From positions 1 to 16,330 of the forward strand of contig CANMPY010000009.1 in the NCBI GenBank assembly GCA_947499775.1: DNA of 16,330 bases. Direction: 5' to 3'. This document shows, piece by piece, positions 7,751 through 15,873 of the stretch. The stretch is from Bacteroidota bacterium (lineage in GTDB: Bacteria > Bacteroidota > Bacteroidia > NS11-12g > UBA9320). How positions within the stretch are numbered: position 1 is the first letter of the stretch; every line of letters begins with the position of its first letter. Below the pieces are notes generated by a model. The model saw nothing but the letters and a program-made list of their open reading frames with translations. It was not told the origin of the DNA and did no database searches. The translations under genes were made by a program, and so were the position numbers.

Positions 7751-8572
7751 ATGCAAACCAGAAACTGGAAAACCATAAAAGACTACTCCGACATTAAATT
7801 TGAATTTTTTGACGGCATAGCAAAAATTAGCATTAACCGACCCGAGGTTTATAATGCATTTAGGCCAGAAACAACAAAACAAATGATAGAGGCCATGGAG
7901 TATTGTAGAGAGGCTGAAAATGTTTTTGTAATTGTGTTTACAGGAGTAGGCGACAAAGCGTTTTGCAGTGGCGGCGATCAAAACGTAAAAGGCAAAGGTG
8001 GATATATAGGCGAAGATGGCGTGCCAAGGCTTAATATTTTAGATTTACAAAAAAAGATACGTGAAATACCTAAGCCAGTAATCGCAATGGTTAATGGGTA
8101 TGCCATTGGCGGAGGACATGTATTGCATGTGGTATGCGATTTAACAATAGCGGCCGAACATGCTAAGTTTGGTCAAACAGGTCCAAAAGTTGGAAGTTTT
8201 GATGCTGGATTCGGAAGCAGTTATTTGGCACGACAAGTGGGTCAAAAGAAAGCGAGAGAAATTTGGTTTTTATGCAAGCAGTATACTGCATCCGAAGCTG
8301 AACAAATGGGAATGGTTAATAAAGTTGTTCCTCTTGACCGTTTGGAAGATGAAACGGTTGAATGGTGCCAATTAATAATGCAACGAAGCCCAATGGCATT
8401 GCGCATGATAAAAAGAGGTCTGAATGCCGAACTTGACGGGCAACGTGGATTAATGGAATTTGCAGGCGATGCTACGTTGATGTTTTATTTAATGGAAGAG
8501 GCCCAAGAAGGTAAAAATGCTTTTCTCGAAAAAAGGGATCCGGATTTTAAAAAATTCCCAAAATTTCCTTAG
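7751..8572 (+). CDS. menB: 1,4-dihydroxy-2-naphthoyl-CoA synthase MenB
   Basis: A 273-residue crotonase-fold enzyme that closes the ring of o-succinylbenzoyl-CoA to give 1,4-dihydroxy-2-naphthoyl-CoA in menaquinone synthesis. It aligns by eye with E. coli MenB with an offset of 12 residues. SGGDQ is at 73-77, the oxyanion-hole segment GGGH at 120-123, QTGPKVGSFD at 142-151 with S149 and D151 (E. coli S161, D163), and the C-terminal Y246 (E. coli Y258). It ends in KRDPDFKKFPKFP, as family members do. G144 occupies the place of E. coli G156, so it should be the bicarbonate-dependent type rather than the type carrying an acidic residue there. The start is ATG at 7751. It follows menD closely in the same direction. 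Its stop overlaps the stop of the convergent hydrolase gene. Confidence 0.96.
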   Translation: MQTRNWKTIKDYSDIKFEFFDGIAKISINRPEVYNAFRPETTKQMIEAMEYCREAENVFVIVFTGVGDKAFCSGGDQNVKGKGGYIGEDGVPRLNILDLQKKIREIPKPVIAMVNGYAIGGGHVLHVVCDLTIAAEHAKFGQTGPKVGSFDAGFGSSYLARQVGQKKAREIWFLCKQYTASEAEQMGMVNKVVPLDRLEDETVEWCQLIMQRSPMALRMIKRGLNAELDGQRGLMEFAGDATLMFYLMEEAQEGKNAFLEKRDPDFKKFPKFP

Positions 8573-9726
8573 TTGGTTTTAACCAATTCTAAAGCTGCAT
8601 CGGTATAAAGGTAAAAATCTTTCGGGTGCCCATTAATTTTGGTTTCATTTCTGATACGACCAAGTCTTACTACTACCATATCCTTGGCAGGAATAGTTAT
8701 AATATATTGGCCATTAATACCACGCGCATAAAAAATATCCAATCCTTTATACTTAATAATCCACCATTGATAGCCGTATAAATCATTTGGTTTACCATTT
8801 AATTGCAAGGTAGGAGCAGGCGTTATTGATTGTTTGAAATAGGACATCGGAATAAGGGATTCGCCTTTCCAAATACCTTTTTGCAACATTAATTGCCCGA
8901 GTTTTGCAAAATCACGTGCATTGCTATGAAAACAGCAGAAGCCTTTTTCATTTCCTCCTTTTCTGTCAAGGCTCCAATAGGCAGGGTGTTCAGCACCTAT
9001 TTTTCGCCACAATTTTTCGGATGCATATTCGCTTACTGATTTTCCGGTGGCTTTTTGCAATAAAAATGATAATAATTGGCTATTGCCACTGAGGTAGATG
9101 AAATATTTCCCAGGTTGATTATTTACTCTATACCTTTTATTAAGTGAAACCAAATTATCACCATACAATGCTTTTGCAGCGTAACCATATGGATTTTTAT
9201 ATTGTTCCTTGAAGTTAATTCCTGAGCTCATAGTAAGCACATGTTTAATTTTTAATCCCGTATTTTTATATTCAGGAATGTAATCGCCCACATCTTGCTC
9301 TACACTTTTTATTTTACCTTCTTTAATGGCGCATCCTACCAATAGCGAAAGTATTGATTTCGACATACTCCATGAATTGGTAGCGGATAATGCACTATAT
9401 CCAGCCCAGTATTCTTCATGAATCAACTTGCCATGTTGGGCAACCAAAAAAGCTACCGTTTGGAATTTGTTATGTGTTTTGATGGCCTCGTCAGAAAGTC
9501 GTAATTTTCCTAAGAGCGAATCAGTGGCCCATGGCTGAGGGTTCCCAATATTGACCTTTCTGGCACTAAATAATTTTTTGGTATCAATAGGAGGGGCCAT
9601 TCTCCCTTTGAAAATGGTATTTTTTAAGGTTTTAAAAATATGTGTATTCGAAGTAAGATAGGCATGCCCAACAAAAAGAATGCATACGATTAATATCCAT
9701 TTGAAAAATACAAAAATCCGTTTCAT
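8569..9726 (-). CDS. Membrane-anchored serine hydrolase, beta-lactamase (class C/esterase) family
   Basis: A 385-residue protein with one N-terminal membrane segment (residues about 8-25, FFKWILIVCILFVGHAYL) and the catalytic domain outside the cytoplasm. The PF00144-type active site is recognisable. S120-M-S-K123 (in NSWSMSKSILSLLVG) is the SxxK nucleophile and base, YLSGNSQLL with Y211 is the likely YxN-like element, and ARGINGQ (334-340) replaces the usual KTG or HxG motif. NTGLKIKHVLTMSSGI is also typical of the family. This set resembles 6-aminohexanoate-dimer hydrolase/EstB-like esterases more than true beta-lactamases, so an ester, amide or peptide substrate is more likely than antibiotic resistance; the actual substrate is unknown. 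The ATG at 9726 gives the membrane anchor directly. The gene converges on menB, sharing 4 bases. I saw no perfect promoter box upstream. Confidence 0.85.
   Translation of the reverse strand: MKRIFVFFKWILIVCILFVGHAYLTSNTHIFKTLKNTIFKGRMAPPIDTKKLFSARKVNIGNPQPWATDSLLGKLRLSDEAIKTHNKFQTVAFLVAQHGKLIHEEYWAGYSALSATNSWSMSKSILSLLVGCAIKEGKIKSVEQDVGDYIPEYKNTGLKIKHVLTMSSGINFKEQYKNPYGYAAKALYGDNLVSLNKRYRVNNQPGKYFIYLSGNSQLLSFLLQKATGKSVSEYASEKLWRKIGAEHPAYWSLDRKGGNEKGFCCFHSNARDFAKLGQLMLQKGIWKGESLIPMSYFKQSITPAPTLQLNGKPNDLYGYQWWIIKYKGLDIFYARGINGQYIITIPAKDMVVVRLGRIRNETKINGHPKDFYLYTDAALELVKTN
8573..8586. terminator. Small palindrome at the convergent menB/hydrolase junction
   Basis: TTGGTT-TT-AACCAA forms a perfect inverted repeat directly after the menB stop and inside the last codons of the opposing hydrolase gene. 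As RNA it makes a 5-bp stem with a tetraloop. It could serve as a weak two-way terminator for the convergent genes, but it has no strong T-run on either side. Confidence 0.25.
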
Positions 9727-9779
9727 CGTGTTTAATTTTAGCTGTTATACAATCTGAAAAACGAATGTACAACGATTGA

Positions 9780-9794
9780 AACACATTATGTGTT
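9780..9794. promoter_or_regulatory. AACACA-TTA-TGTGTT palindrome upstream of the hydrolase
   Basis: A perfect 6-bp inverted repeat with a 3-base centre, 54 bp upstream of the hydrolase ATG in the 138-bp gap that separates it from the unknown exported protein. It could be an operator or a small hairpin. Nothing else in the gap supports a function. Confidence 0.2.
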
Positions 9795-9850
9795 ATGAGA
9801 CCTTTGAGAAACTAAAATTAATAAAACAAAACTTGATTATCGAATTCTAT

Positions 9851-9878
9851 AATTTACCAAAAATTTACTTGGTAATTT
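9851..9878 (-). terminator. Hairpin overlapping the stop of the exported-protein gene
   Basis: TTACCAA at 9854-9860 pairs with TTGGTAA at 9869-9875 (7 bp), and pairing continues outward with one mismatch. The stem spans the last codons and the TAA stop (9867-9865) of the leftward gene. It is placed correctly to end the sprA-side transcript, but it is AT-rich and has no T-run, so it is at best a weak terminator. Confidence 0.3.
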
Positions 9879-10422
9879 CTATTTCTCGTCTATTAATTTC
9901 CTGAACACGAGACTGTTCAAGAAAAAATAAGTTTCGCCATTGCTCTTGGGCTTTATCCAGTTCTTCAAAAAAAACAGATAGCTGTTTGTCTTTGTATTTG
10001 TTATCAATTTCAATTACTCCTTGGTTTGAATTTCTATTTGTTGCATCAAACTCTATAAGTTTATATGAATTAGAAGTAAAAAAATAGGATATAGATTTGA
10101 ACCATTCAATGTAATTATTTTTTAGGGTCGAAAGGGAATTGTCAACTTCAATTAGGGTTGTATTTGTTATAATTTCATCCACTTGCATTTGATATGAATT
10201 AATCATAATTAACAGGCTATCGCTCGACTTGGCTTTAAATCCAACTAAGAGATTATTATGGGATTTTGAAATTTTCTGATTGTTTTGCTCAATAAACCTT
10301 AAATAATTCAAAGTGCTATCATTTTTGCTGAATAATTGTTCGGCTTGATCGGTTTTATTGGATTGCCCTAGTAGTGGTGAAACAATTAAAAGGCCAATGA
10401 GTATAACAAGAAGTGGTTTCAT
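9865..10422 (-). CDS. Small exported protein of unknown function, downstream of sprA
   Basis: A 185-residue protein I do not recognise. Residues 1-20 are a clear signal peptide (KPLLVILIGLLIVSPLLGQ) with a likely signal-peptidase I site near residue 20. No cysteine follows, so it is not a lipoprotein. The mature part is predicted by eye to be mostly helical, acidic and rich in N, S, E and K. Examples are EQLFSKNDSTLNYLRFIEQN, a central LLIMINSYQMQVDEII helix and a charged C-terminal helix ending INRREIEITK. This suggests a soluble periplasmic protein or one attached to the outer-membrane inner face. It begins only 9 bp after the sprA stop in the same direction, so it is almost certainly co-transcribed with sprA. 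A T9SS accessory role is a reasonable guess from position alone. The ATG at 10422 is chosen because it starts the signal peptide. It could equally be a lineage-specific gene unrelated to secretion. Confidence 0.75.
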   Translation of the reverse strand: MKPLLVILIGLLIVSPLLGQSNKTDQAEQLFSKNDSTLNYLRFIEQNNQKISKSHNNLLVGFKAKSSDSLLIMINSYQMQVDEIITNTTLIEVDNSLSTLKNNYIEWFKSISYFFTSNSYKLIEFDATNRNSNQGVIEIDNKYKDKQLSVFFEELDKAQEQWRNLFFLEQSRVQEINRREIEITK

Positions 10423-10431
10423 TTTTTATAA

Positions 10432-13400
10432 TTATTGTAGTGTATACCTTAATGAGATTCCAAAATTTGTTAAAGCTGTTGGAAATGATTGCATTGTTTT
10501 AGGCTTGTTCACATTTCGGTTATAGAATGCTCTTAAATTGAAGTTCTCTGTAATATTATAATTTAAAGTTGGGCGAATGGAAATGGATTTCATTCCAGCA
10601 TTTGGCGTAGGTTTAATATTTGAATTGATGTCGCGGGTTATCGTATAACCATCACGTATAGAGAAGTCTAATCTAAAATCTAAATCGTTTTTAAGCATTG
10701 GTCTACGTCCGTTAATCTTAAACGGAAGTATAAGCCCTGTTTTGCGGTAGCCAGTTCCAAAAACATATTCCTTATTGTGAATTTCATTAATTTTAAAACT
10801 CGTTGTAAGGTTTAATGATCTATCGCTTTTTAATTCAAAATTCAATGTTAACCCACTTTTCAAAGTCATATCAATTTTAATCAATGGACTTAATCGTTCC
10901 ATAATAGTTATGGTAGTAAATTGGTATTGGGGTGTAAGGTTTTTGCCTTCAGCTAAAGTATCTCTTCCATAATTGGCACTTGTATTAAAATTGCCAATTG
11001 AAGTACTTGAACTATAAGCATGGCTAATCGTAATATTTGTAAATATTTTTTTAATAGCAGCAAAATTTCCTAATCCATTGTAGGATATTCGCCACGAAGG
11101 AAGTGGAATCATTGGGAAACGATCAAGCTTATAAGTACTCGCGTCTTTTCCTTGATAGGCGGCCATAAAGGCATAAATTAATACATCTTGATAGTTGCTA
11201 TCAATACCAACAGGGAAACGGGTAATGGAATCAATTTTGCCAATTACACTAGCATAGTTTTTTGATTGCCAAATATCCTTCGACAATTCATCTGCTTGCA
11301 CCTTTTCGGCCATCGTGCGTCTGTTTTTTTGAAACTGATCATAAGCATCGGATTGAAAGCTCGTGTTATCATATTTTTCAAAAGCTGTTTTCCAGGTTAT
11401 AGTTGAGATACTAAACATGCCTGCTTCCATATAACCTTGGTCGATAAAATTTTGGGATAGGTCATCAAATTTGAACGTACTGGAAGTTGTAAGTGAAAAT
11501 CGGCGTTCAAAATTTAAATTAATTCTAAAACCATCAAGGGGTTCAATGGTGCTACTTCCTTTCAATTCCAATCCTTCAAGTTGAATGTATCGGTTTATTT
11601 GCATCGGGTTTTCCGATAAGGCTCCTTGTTTGGCCAAAGTGTATCTTATATTTGGGTCTTGAAATCCTGCCAAGAAAGGAACGCCTGGTGTTTGATATTT
11701 ATGACTTAATCCAAAGTAATCAATTGAATGTTTATAGCCTGGCAAAGTGGTTCCATTGGTGGAGCTTGCATCTAATTGAATTTGCTTAAGCATAGTTAAA
11801 AACTTAAGTGTGGCTCTAACGGATGGAGCTAGTTGAGTATCTTTTTTCTTTGGTGCAGGTTTTTTATTGTCGGTTTTATTTACTGGTTCTTCTTCGTCTT
11901 CATCATACTTTTTCTTTTTGGCAGAGTTAGCTGATTTAGGCATGTTTGCTTTTTTGAGCAATGGAAATTTATTGTAAAAGGCTGAAAAATTAAGTTGTCC
12001 ATTTCCTCCAATGGTTTGTGAATTTTGTAAGGTATTTCCCATTATTGGAGCAGCAGGCGGAGCAGTGCGCCAATTATAATTTCCTGTATATCTTCCCGAT
12101 AGGGTAATCCAATTTAGTAATTTTATTTTACTTAATGGTACGTTATAGGTCACATTAATTACTTGATTAAAATCATTTGGCTTGCCCATTCCACTAAAAT
12201 TTTTCCAAAGCGAATCTTTTTCAATTTTAGTATCTAATGCCCCAATTGGTTCTTCAATTCGAGCATTAAGCGTGGCATTATAATCGAATTTAATATTATT
12301 GGTAAGGTTATAGTTTAAACCATAAACGCGCGTCATATAGAACGTTTTGTCAAATAATTTTGGAACAATGGCTTTAAAATTATCGTTGTTTCTATTCTGC
12401 AATTCCGCATACCTTCTATCTACATCAAATCGCATGGTAATGCTTTGAGGTATAAAAAATATCCCGAATCCTTTGAAAGGGGACAAGGCCTTTTTCTTTA
12501 ATTTTTTAAAGGGTTTCCATGCCTTTGATGTTTGACTGAAATTGTAACCTAAACTTGCCCTATAGGTTTCGATTAGGTTTTCTTGAATAATTTGGTTGCG
12601 CCTAAAAATCTTTTGATAGCTATAGCTAATATTAAAGTTTTCAATATCGTAAATACGCATTTTACTATTACCGACTTTATTTTTCTTAACGTTAGTAAGG
12701 TTATAACTGTATCGCGAAGTAAAATCTTGTGCGTTTTCTTTTATTGTAGCCTCATCTTCCCGTGTTTTAGCTGATTTAAGAATGGTCTTTAGGAGTACAT
12801 CAGGGTTTAGTGGATAGAATTTAGGATTAATAATATTTTCATTATAGCCAACGAAAAACGGAATAGATATACCGGTTCGAGTAGGGAAAAATTTACCTAA
12901 TTCGAAACTCGACTGAATGTCGTAGGTGATGGTTTCATTTAAATTTCTTTGATTCAGTCGTTTGTCTACTCCTCCAAACCCTATAGATTGATAGCTGCCT
13001 GTAATATTTAATTTACCAAAATCAGCTAAATTGGCTACAAGTCTCGCATTGGCAGCATAACCACCATTATTTACAAAATCTTCAAGCCTTAATTCGTTGA
13101 ACCATACTTCGGTGCAAATTTCAGTTTTCCCATTGTTTACGTCTTTTGGGTTTTTAACACCAAGCATTATCGTTCTCAAATTGCTTAAATCTGGTTGGCC
13201 AACCACCGATAGTATGGATCCATTTTCCAGAATCTGTTCGAAGTAAGAAGTCACATCGGAAGTAAATTCGTTGCGTTTTATTTTTATGGCTTGAAATTGA
13301 TCGAGTTCAATGTTAAACTCATTTAATTTTGGCCATATAGCTGCTGGATCGCTCGTGCCTGATTGCGTAATATTTAAAGGTATTTCTAATTGGTAATAAT

Positions 13401-15873
13401 TTCGTTCAAGGTCAGTGCCTATTCTAATAAATGCTCTTACATCGCCATGGCTCAGGTTATCGCCTTCGGCATGAACAAACATTTTTAAATTTTTATAATT
13501 CCTAATATCAATATTTAAAGTTTTGTAGGCAGCGCGTGAGTCGCCTTTTTTAAGCTTACATGCTCTAAGGGATAGAGCTTGTTCATTCATTTTTACACTA
13601 TTTTGTTGAGTTGGGTCTATTTCGCGAACAATATCTGGTGGCACAACATAAGGGATAGGCGTTCGTTGGCTATTTTTTTCAATATTTACAGCCGAAATAG
13701 TAAATTCAGTTTGGTCGTTTGGATCAAGATTTGGTCCTACAGTTGGCGGAAAATTTAGATTTTTTAGATATCGTCTCCAATCTGCCCTCACCAATTGCAT
13801 TTGCCCAAACCTACACACCAAACTATCTTCAAATCCTTTAAGAAATAAACGCATAAATCGAATGGATTTAAAATCCTGAATACCACCTACCTTCTTTTCG
13901 TATTGTCGTATAGGAATTCTAAAATGATACCAGGTAACTGTGGCAGGCAATCCAGCGTTATCTATATAATCAGGAACGGTCTGAATAAAATCGGTAACAT
14001 AATTTGAGCCTTCTTTTAACCCATCAGCTGATAAATCAATTTTATATTGAAAGTATTCCTCATTAAAGTTCATGGTTTGGTCGCGGTTCAAATCCTCATC
14101 ATCGGGATAGATGGTTGCTGAAATAGGTTGACCTTTGGGTAATGTTCCTAAAGAGGAGTTGCCTTCCATTCCGTTGTAAGCCGAATAGCGTCCAAGGATA
14201 CTTTGTTTTATACCATCAAAACTTGGATCTAAGTAATGGGTGTAATTATCAGAACTAGGGTCATTTTCCACTTGAGTAACTATAGGGCTAGTGGCTCCAT
14301 AATTAGTTTTTAGTGCATCAATATAGCCTTTATAAAAGGTGCGTTCTTCATTGTCGTTCAATCCATCTAATCCTTTATCCTGATTTGGTCTTTTATTGGC
14401 GTCGTTATCAAAAGCTTGTATCTGAGGAGCCACTTGTGCAATTAATCCATAACGAGTAGAATCTAATCCGGTTATGGAGCCATCCGTAGGTAATCCATTT
14501 TCTACAGCACGGCGGTTGTCAGCATTTAAATCTTCTGAAACACTTCCAATATTAATATAAAGTTGTCCTTTATTAGTTGAATTAGGATTCATACAATAGG
14601 GATCCATCATCCAAAATTCTATATAATCAATATTGGCAGCTTCGAAATCGTTGGTTTCTATTTTACGTGCAATTCCGCCCCAATTCTCCTTTGGTTTACT
14701 GAAATTTCCATCTGGTGTAAAATCAAATGCAGAAGGATTGTAATTATAGATTCCTCGTTTTTTTGGGTAATAGATTAAATCCAAAGTAGTCAACTGATTT
14801 ATTTGTTGCATTTGAATATTTAATTGAGGAAACACTTCTCTTATTCCCCAAATCCTTACGAATGGATGCGATTGATCATTTCCTGAAATGTAATCAGGAA
14901 TATAGCGCTTGTCAGCACTTGCAAAGGTTTGGTCAATGGTATGAAAAACCATTTTTGCCCGTTTGAAGGCGTTGGTTGAATCTAATCCAGTTTCTGGAAA
15001 TAAGTCCTTTTGCCCTTGGGGCGTTGACGCAAATTTCCAATTCAGAAAATATTTTAAGTCAAAGGGGGTTTCTGCACCTTCAAAGTCATCAAGAAATGAG
15101 GTTCCTCGCGTGTTGCCTATCGTTTTAGCATTGTGAGGAAATATTTTGGCGGCTTCACCGCTAATGATAATTTGAGATTTAGCTTTAGTTTCGATAAATG
15201 GAATTTTATCGACCAATCTTGTCAGCCAACGCGAATCTTTAGTAAAGGATCCGTCAAGCCCTACAATGGTGTTTAATATAGGCTCTTGCCCTATGTCAAC
15301 CTTTGGAGTAAGTGGCCTTTCGGTCATATGCATTATAGTACCTCCAAAAAGTAGATTGCGCGAATGGGTGTAATCAAATCGTGAACCCAATAAGGTTTTC
15401 TGCTGTAGAGTGAATAATGAATTACTCTCGGAAGATACTTTGATTACAGCCCCCGAATTAATAATTCCTTCGTTCAATATTCTCACTTTACCTACATTAT
15501 AATCTACTGTAAAGTCAACATTTTCGGTAAGTGCAGCACCATTGGCGGTTACTTTTACCGAACCCTGCGGAACATTTATAGCATTTAAGGATATTTCATT
15601 GGTAGTGCTACCGCGATAACTTCCCCTAAGGAAAAACTTATTGTGAGTTACATCCTGCTCTGCCCACCATTTTGTGGAATCGTATAAAGCATCAAATGCA
15701 TAAAAATTAGCTTCCTTGCCGGCCGGCGTTTTAAATTGGTCTCTTAAAAATTTACCAAAGGGTTCGCGCACTGGAAAAATTATTCTACCGTTCATCATAT
15801 TGACAGTTATCCCATCAATTAAATCAAAAACGCCATCGGGTTTGGCTTCCGTTTGCTTATTCATTCGGTCCAA
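10432..15873 (-). CDS. sprA: T9SS outer-membrane translocon SprA (Sov), C-terminal 1813 residues, frame separated from its N-terminal part
   Basis: Most of SprA, the giant single-chain beta-barrel forming the type IX secretion pore, needed for cargo export and gliding in Bacteroidota. The segment PDGVFDLIDGITVNMMNGRIIFPVREPFG near its start and the long succession of amphipathic strands ending in FGISLRYTLQ are characteristic. There is a charged low-complexity stretch (KKKKYDEDEEEPVNK... at about 11839-11958), probably a loop. The frame is open upstream only to 15912, and the TTG at 15873 is not a believable start: LITVLNLDRMN just upstream is conserved SprA-like sequence that continues the protein encoded by the overlapping frame at 15861-16330. 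The gene is therefore one ORF broken by a -1/+2 shift at the T-run 15905-15901. Full SprA proteins are roughly 2300-2500 residues, so several hundred more lie beyond the right edge. The small exported gene follows after 9 bp. Confidence 0.92.
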   Translation of the reverse strand: MDRMNKQTEAKPDGVFDLIDGITVNMMNGRIIFPVREPFGKFLRDQFKTPAGKEANFYAFDALYDSTKWWAEQDVTHNKFFLRGSYRGSTTNEISLNAINVPQGSVKVTANGAALTENVDFTVDYNVGKVRILNEGIINSGAVIKVSSESNSLFTLQQKTLLGSRFDYTHSRNLLFGGTIMHMTERPLTPKVDIGQEPILNTIVGLDGSFTKDSRWLTRLVDKIPFIETKAKSQIIISGEAAKIFPHNAKTIGNTRGTSFLDDFEGAETPFDLKYFLNWKFASTPQGQKDLFPETGLDSTNAFKRAKMVFHTIDQTFASADKRYIPDYISGNDQSHPFVRIWGIREVFPQLNIQMQQINQLTTLDLIYYPKKRGIYNYNPSAFDFTPDGNFSKPKENWGGIARKIETNDFEAANIDYIEFWMMDPYCMNPNSTNKGQLYINIGSVSEDLNADNRRAVENGLPTDGSITGLDSTRYGLIAQVAPQIQAFDNDANKRPNQDKGLDGLNDNEERTFYKGYIDALKTNYGATSPIVTQVENDPSSDNYTHYLDPSFDGIKQSILGRYSAYNGMEGNSSLGTLPKGQPISATIYPDDEDLNRDQTMNFNEEYFQYKIDLSADGLKEGSNYVTDFIQTVPDYIDNAGLPATVTWYHFRIPIRQYEKKVGGIQDFKSIRFMRLFLKGFEDSLVCRFGQMQLVRADWRRYLKNLNFPPTVGPNLDPNDQTEFTISAVNIEKNSQRTPIPYVVPPDIVREIDPTQQNSVKMNEQALSLRACKLKKGDSRAAYKTLNIDIRNYKNLKMFVHAEGDNLSHGDVRAFIRIGTDLERNYYQLEIPLNITQSGTSDPAAIWPKLNEFNIELDQFQAIKIKRNEFTSDVTSYFEQILENGSILSVVGQPDLSNLRTIMLGVKNPKDVNNGKTEICTEVWFNELRLEDFVNNGGYAANARLVANLADFGKLNITGSYQSIGFGGVDKRLNQRNLNETITYDIQSSFELGKFFPTRTGISIPFFVGYNENIINPKFYPLNPDVLLKTILKSAKTREDEATIKENAQDFTSRYSYNLTNVKKNKVGNSKMRIYDIENFNISYSYQKIFRRNQIIQENLIETYRASLGYNFSQTSKAWKPFKKLKKKALSPFKGFGIFFIPQSITMRFDVDRRYAELQNRNNDNFKAIVPKLFDKTFYMTRVYGLNYNLTNNIKFDYNATLNARIEEPIGALDTKIEKDSLWKNFSGMGKPNDFNQVINVTYNVPLSKIKLLNWITLSGRYTGNYNWRTAPPAAPIMGNTLQNSQTIGGNGQLNFSAFYNKFPLLKKANMPKSANSAKKKKYDEDEEEPVNKTDNKKPAPKKKDTQLAPSVRATLKFLTMLKQIQLDASSTNGTTLPGYKHSIDYFGLSHKYQTPGVPFLAGFQDPNIRYTLAKQGALSENPMQINRYIQLEGLELKGSSTIEPLDGFRINLNFERRFSLTTSSTFKFDDLSQNFIDQGYMEAGMFSISTITWKTAFEKYDNTSFQSDAYDQFQKNRRTMAEKVQADELSKDIWQSKNYASVIGKIDSITRFPVGIDSNYQDVLIYAFMAAYQGKDASTYKLDRFPMIPLPSWRISYNGLGNFAAIKKIFTNITISHAYSSSTSIGNFNTSANYGRDTLAEGKNLTPQYQFTTITIMERLSPLIKIDMTLKSGLTLNFELKSDRSLNLTTSFKINEIHNKEYVFGTGYRKTGLILPFKINGRRPMLKNDLDFRLDFSIRDGYTITRDINSNIKPTPNAGMKSISIRPTLNYNITENFNLRAFYNRNVNKPKTMQSFPTALTNFGISLRYTLQ

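Noticed and set aside
7661..7981. Leftward ORF of 106 codons over the menD/menB junction
   Set aside because: It is the antisense shadow of menB and of the palindromic repeat; its C-terminal RGTRNLYLDKKIPRASE is just the repeat read backwards.
9762..9769. TACATTCG on the minus strand as the hydrolase promoter
   Set aside because: It has one mismatch to TAnnTTTG and no TTG at the proper -33 distance, which is too weak to annotate.
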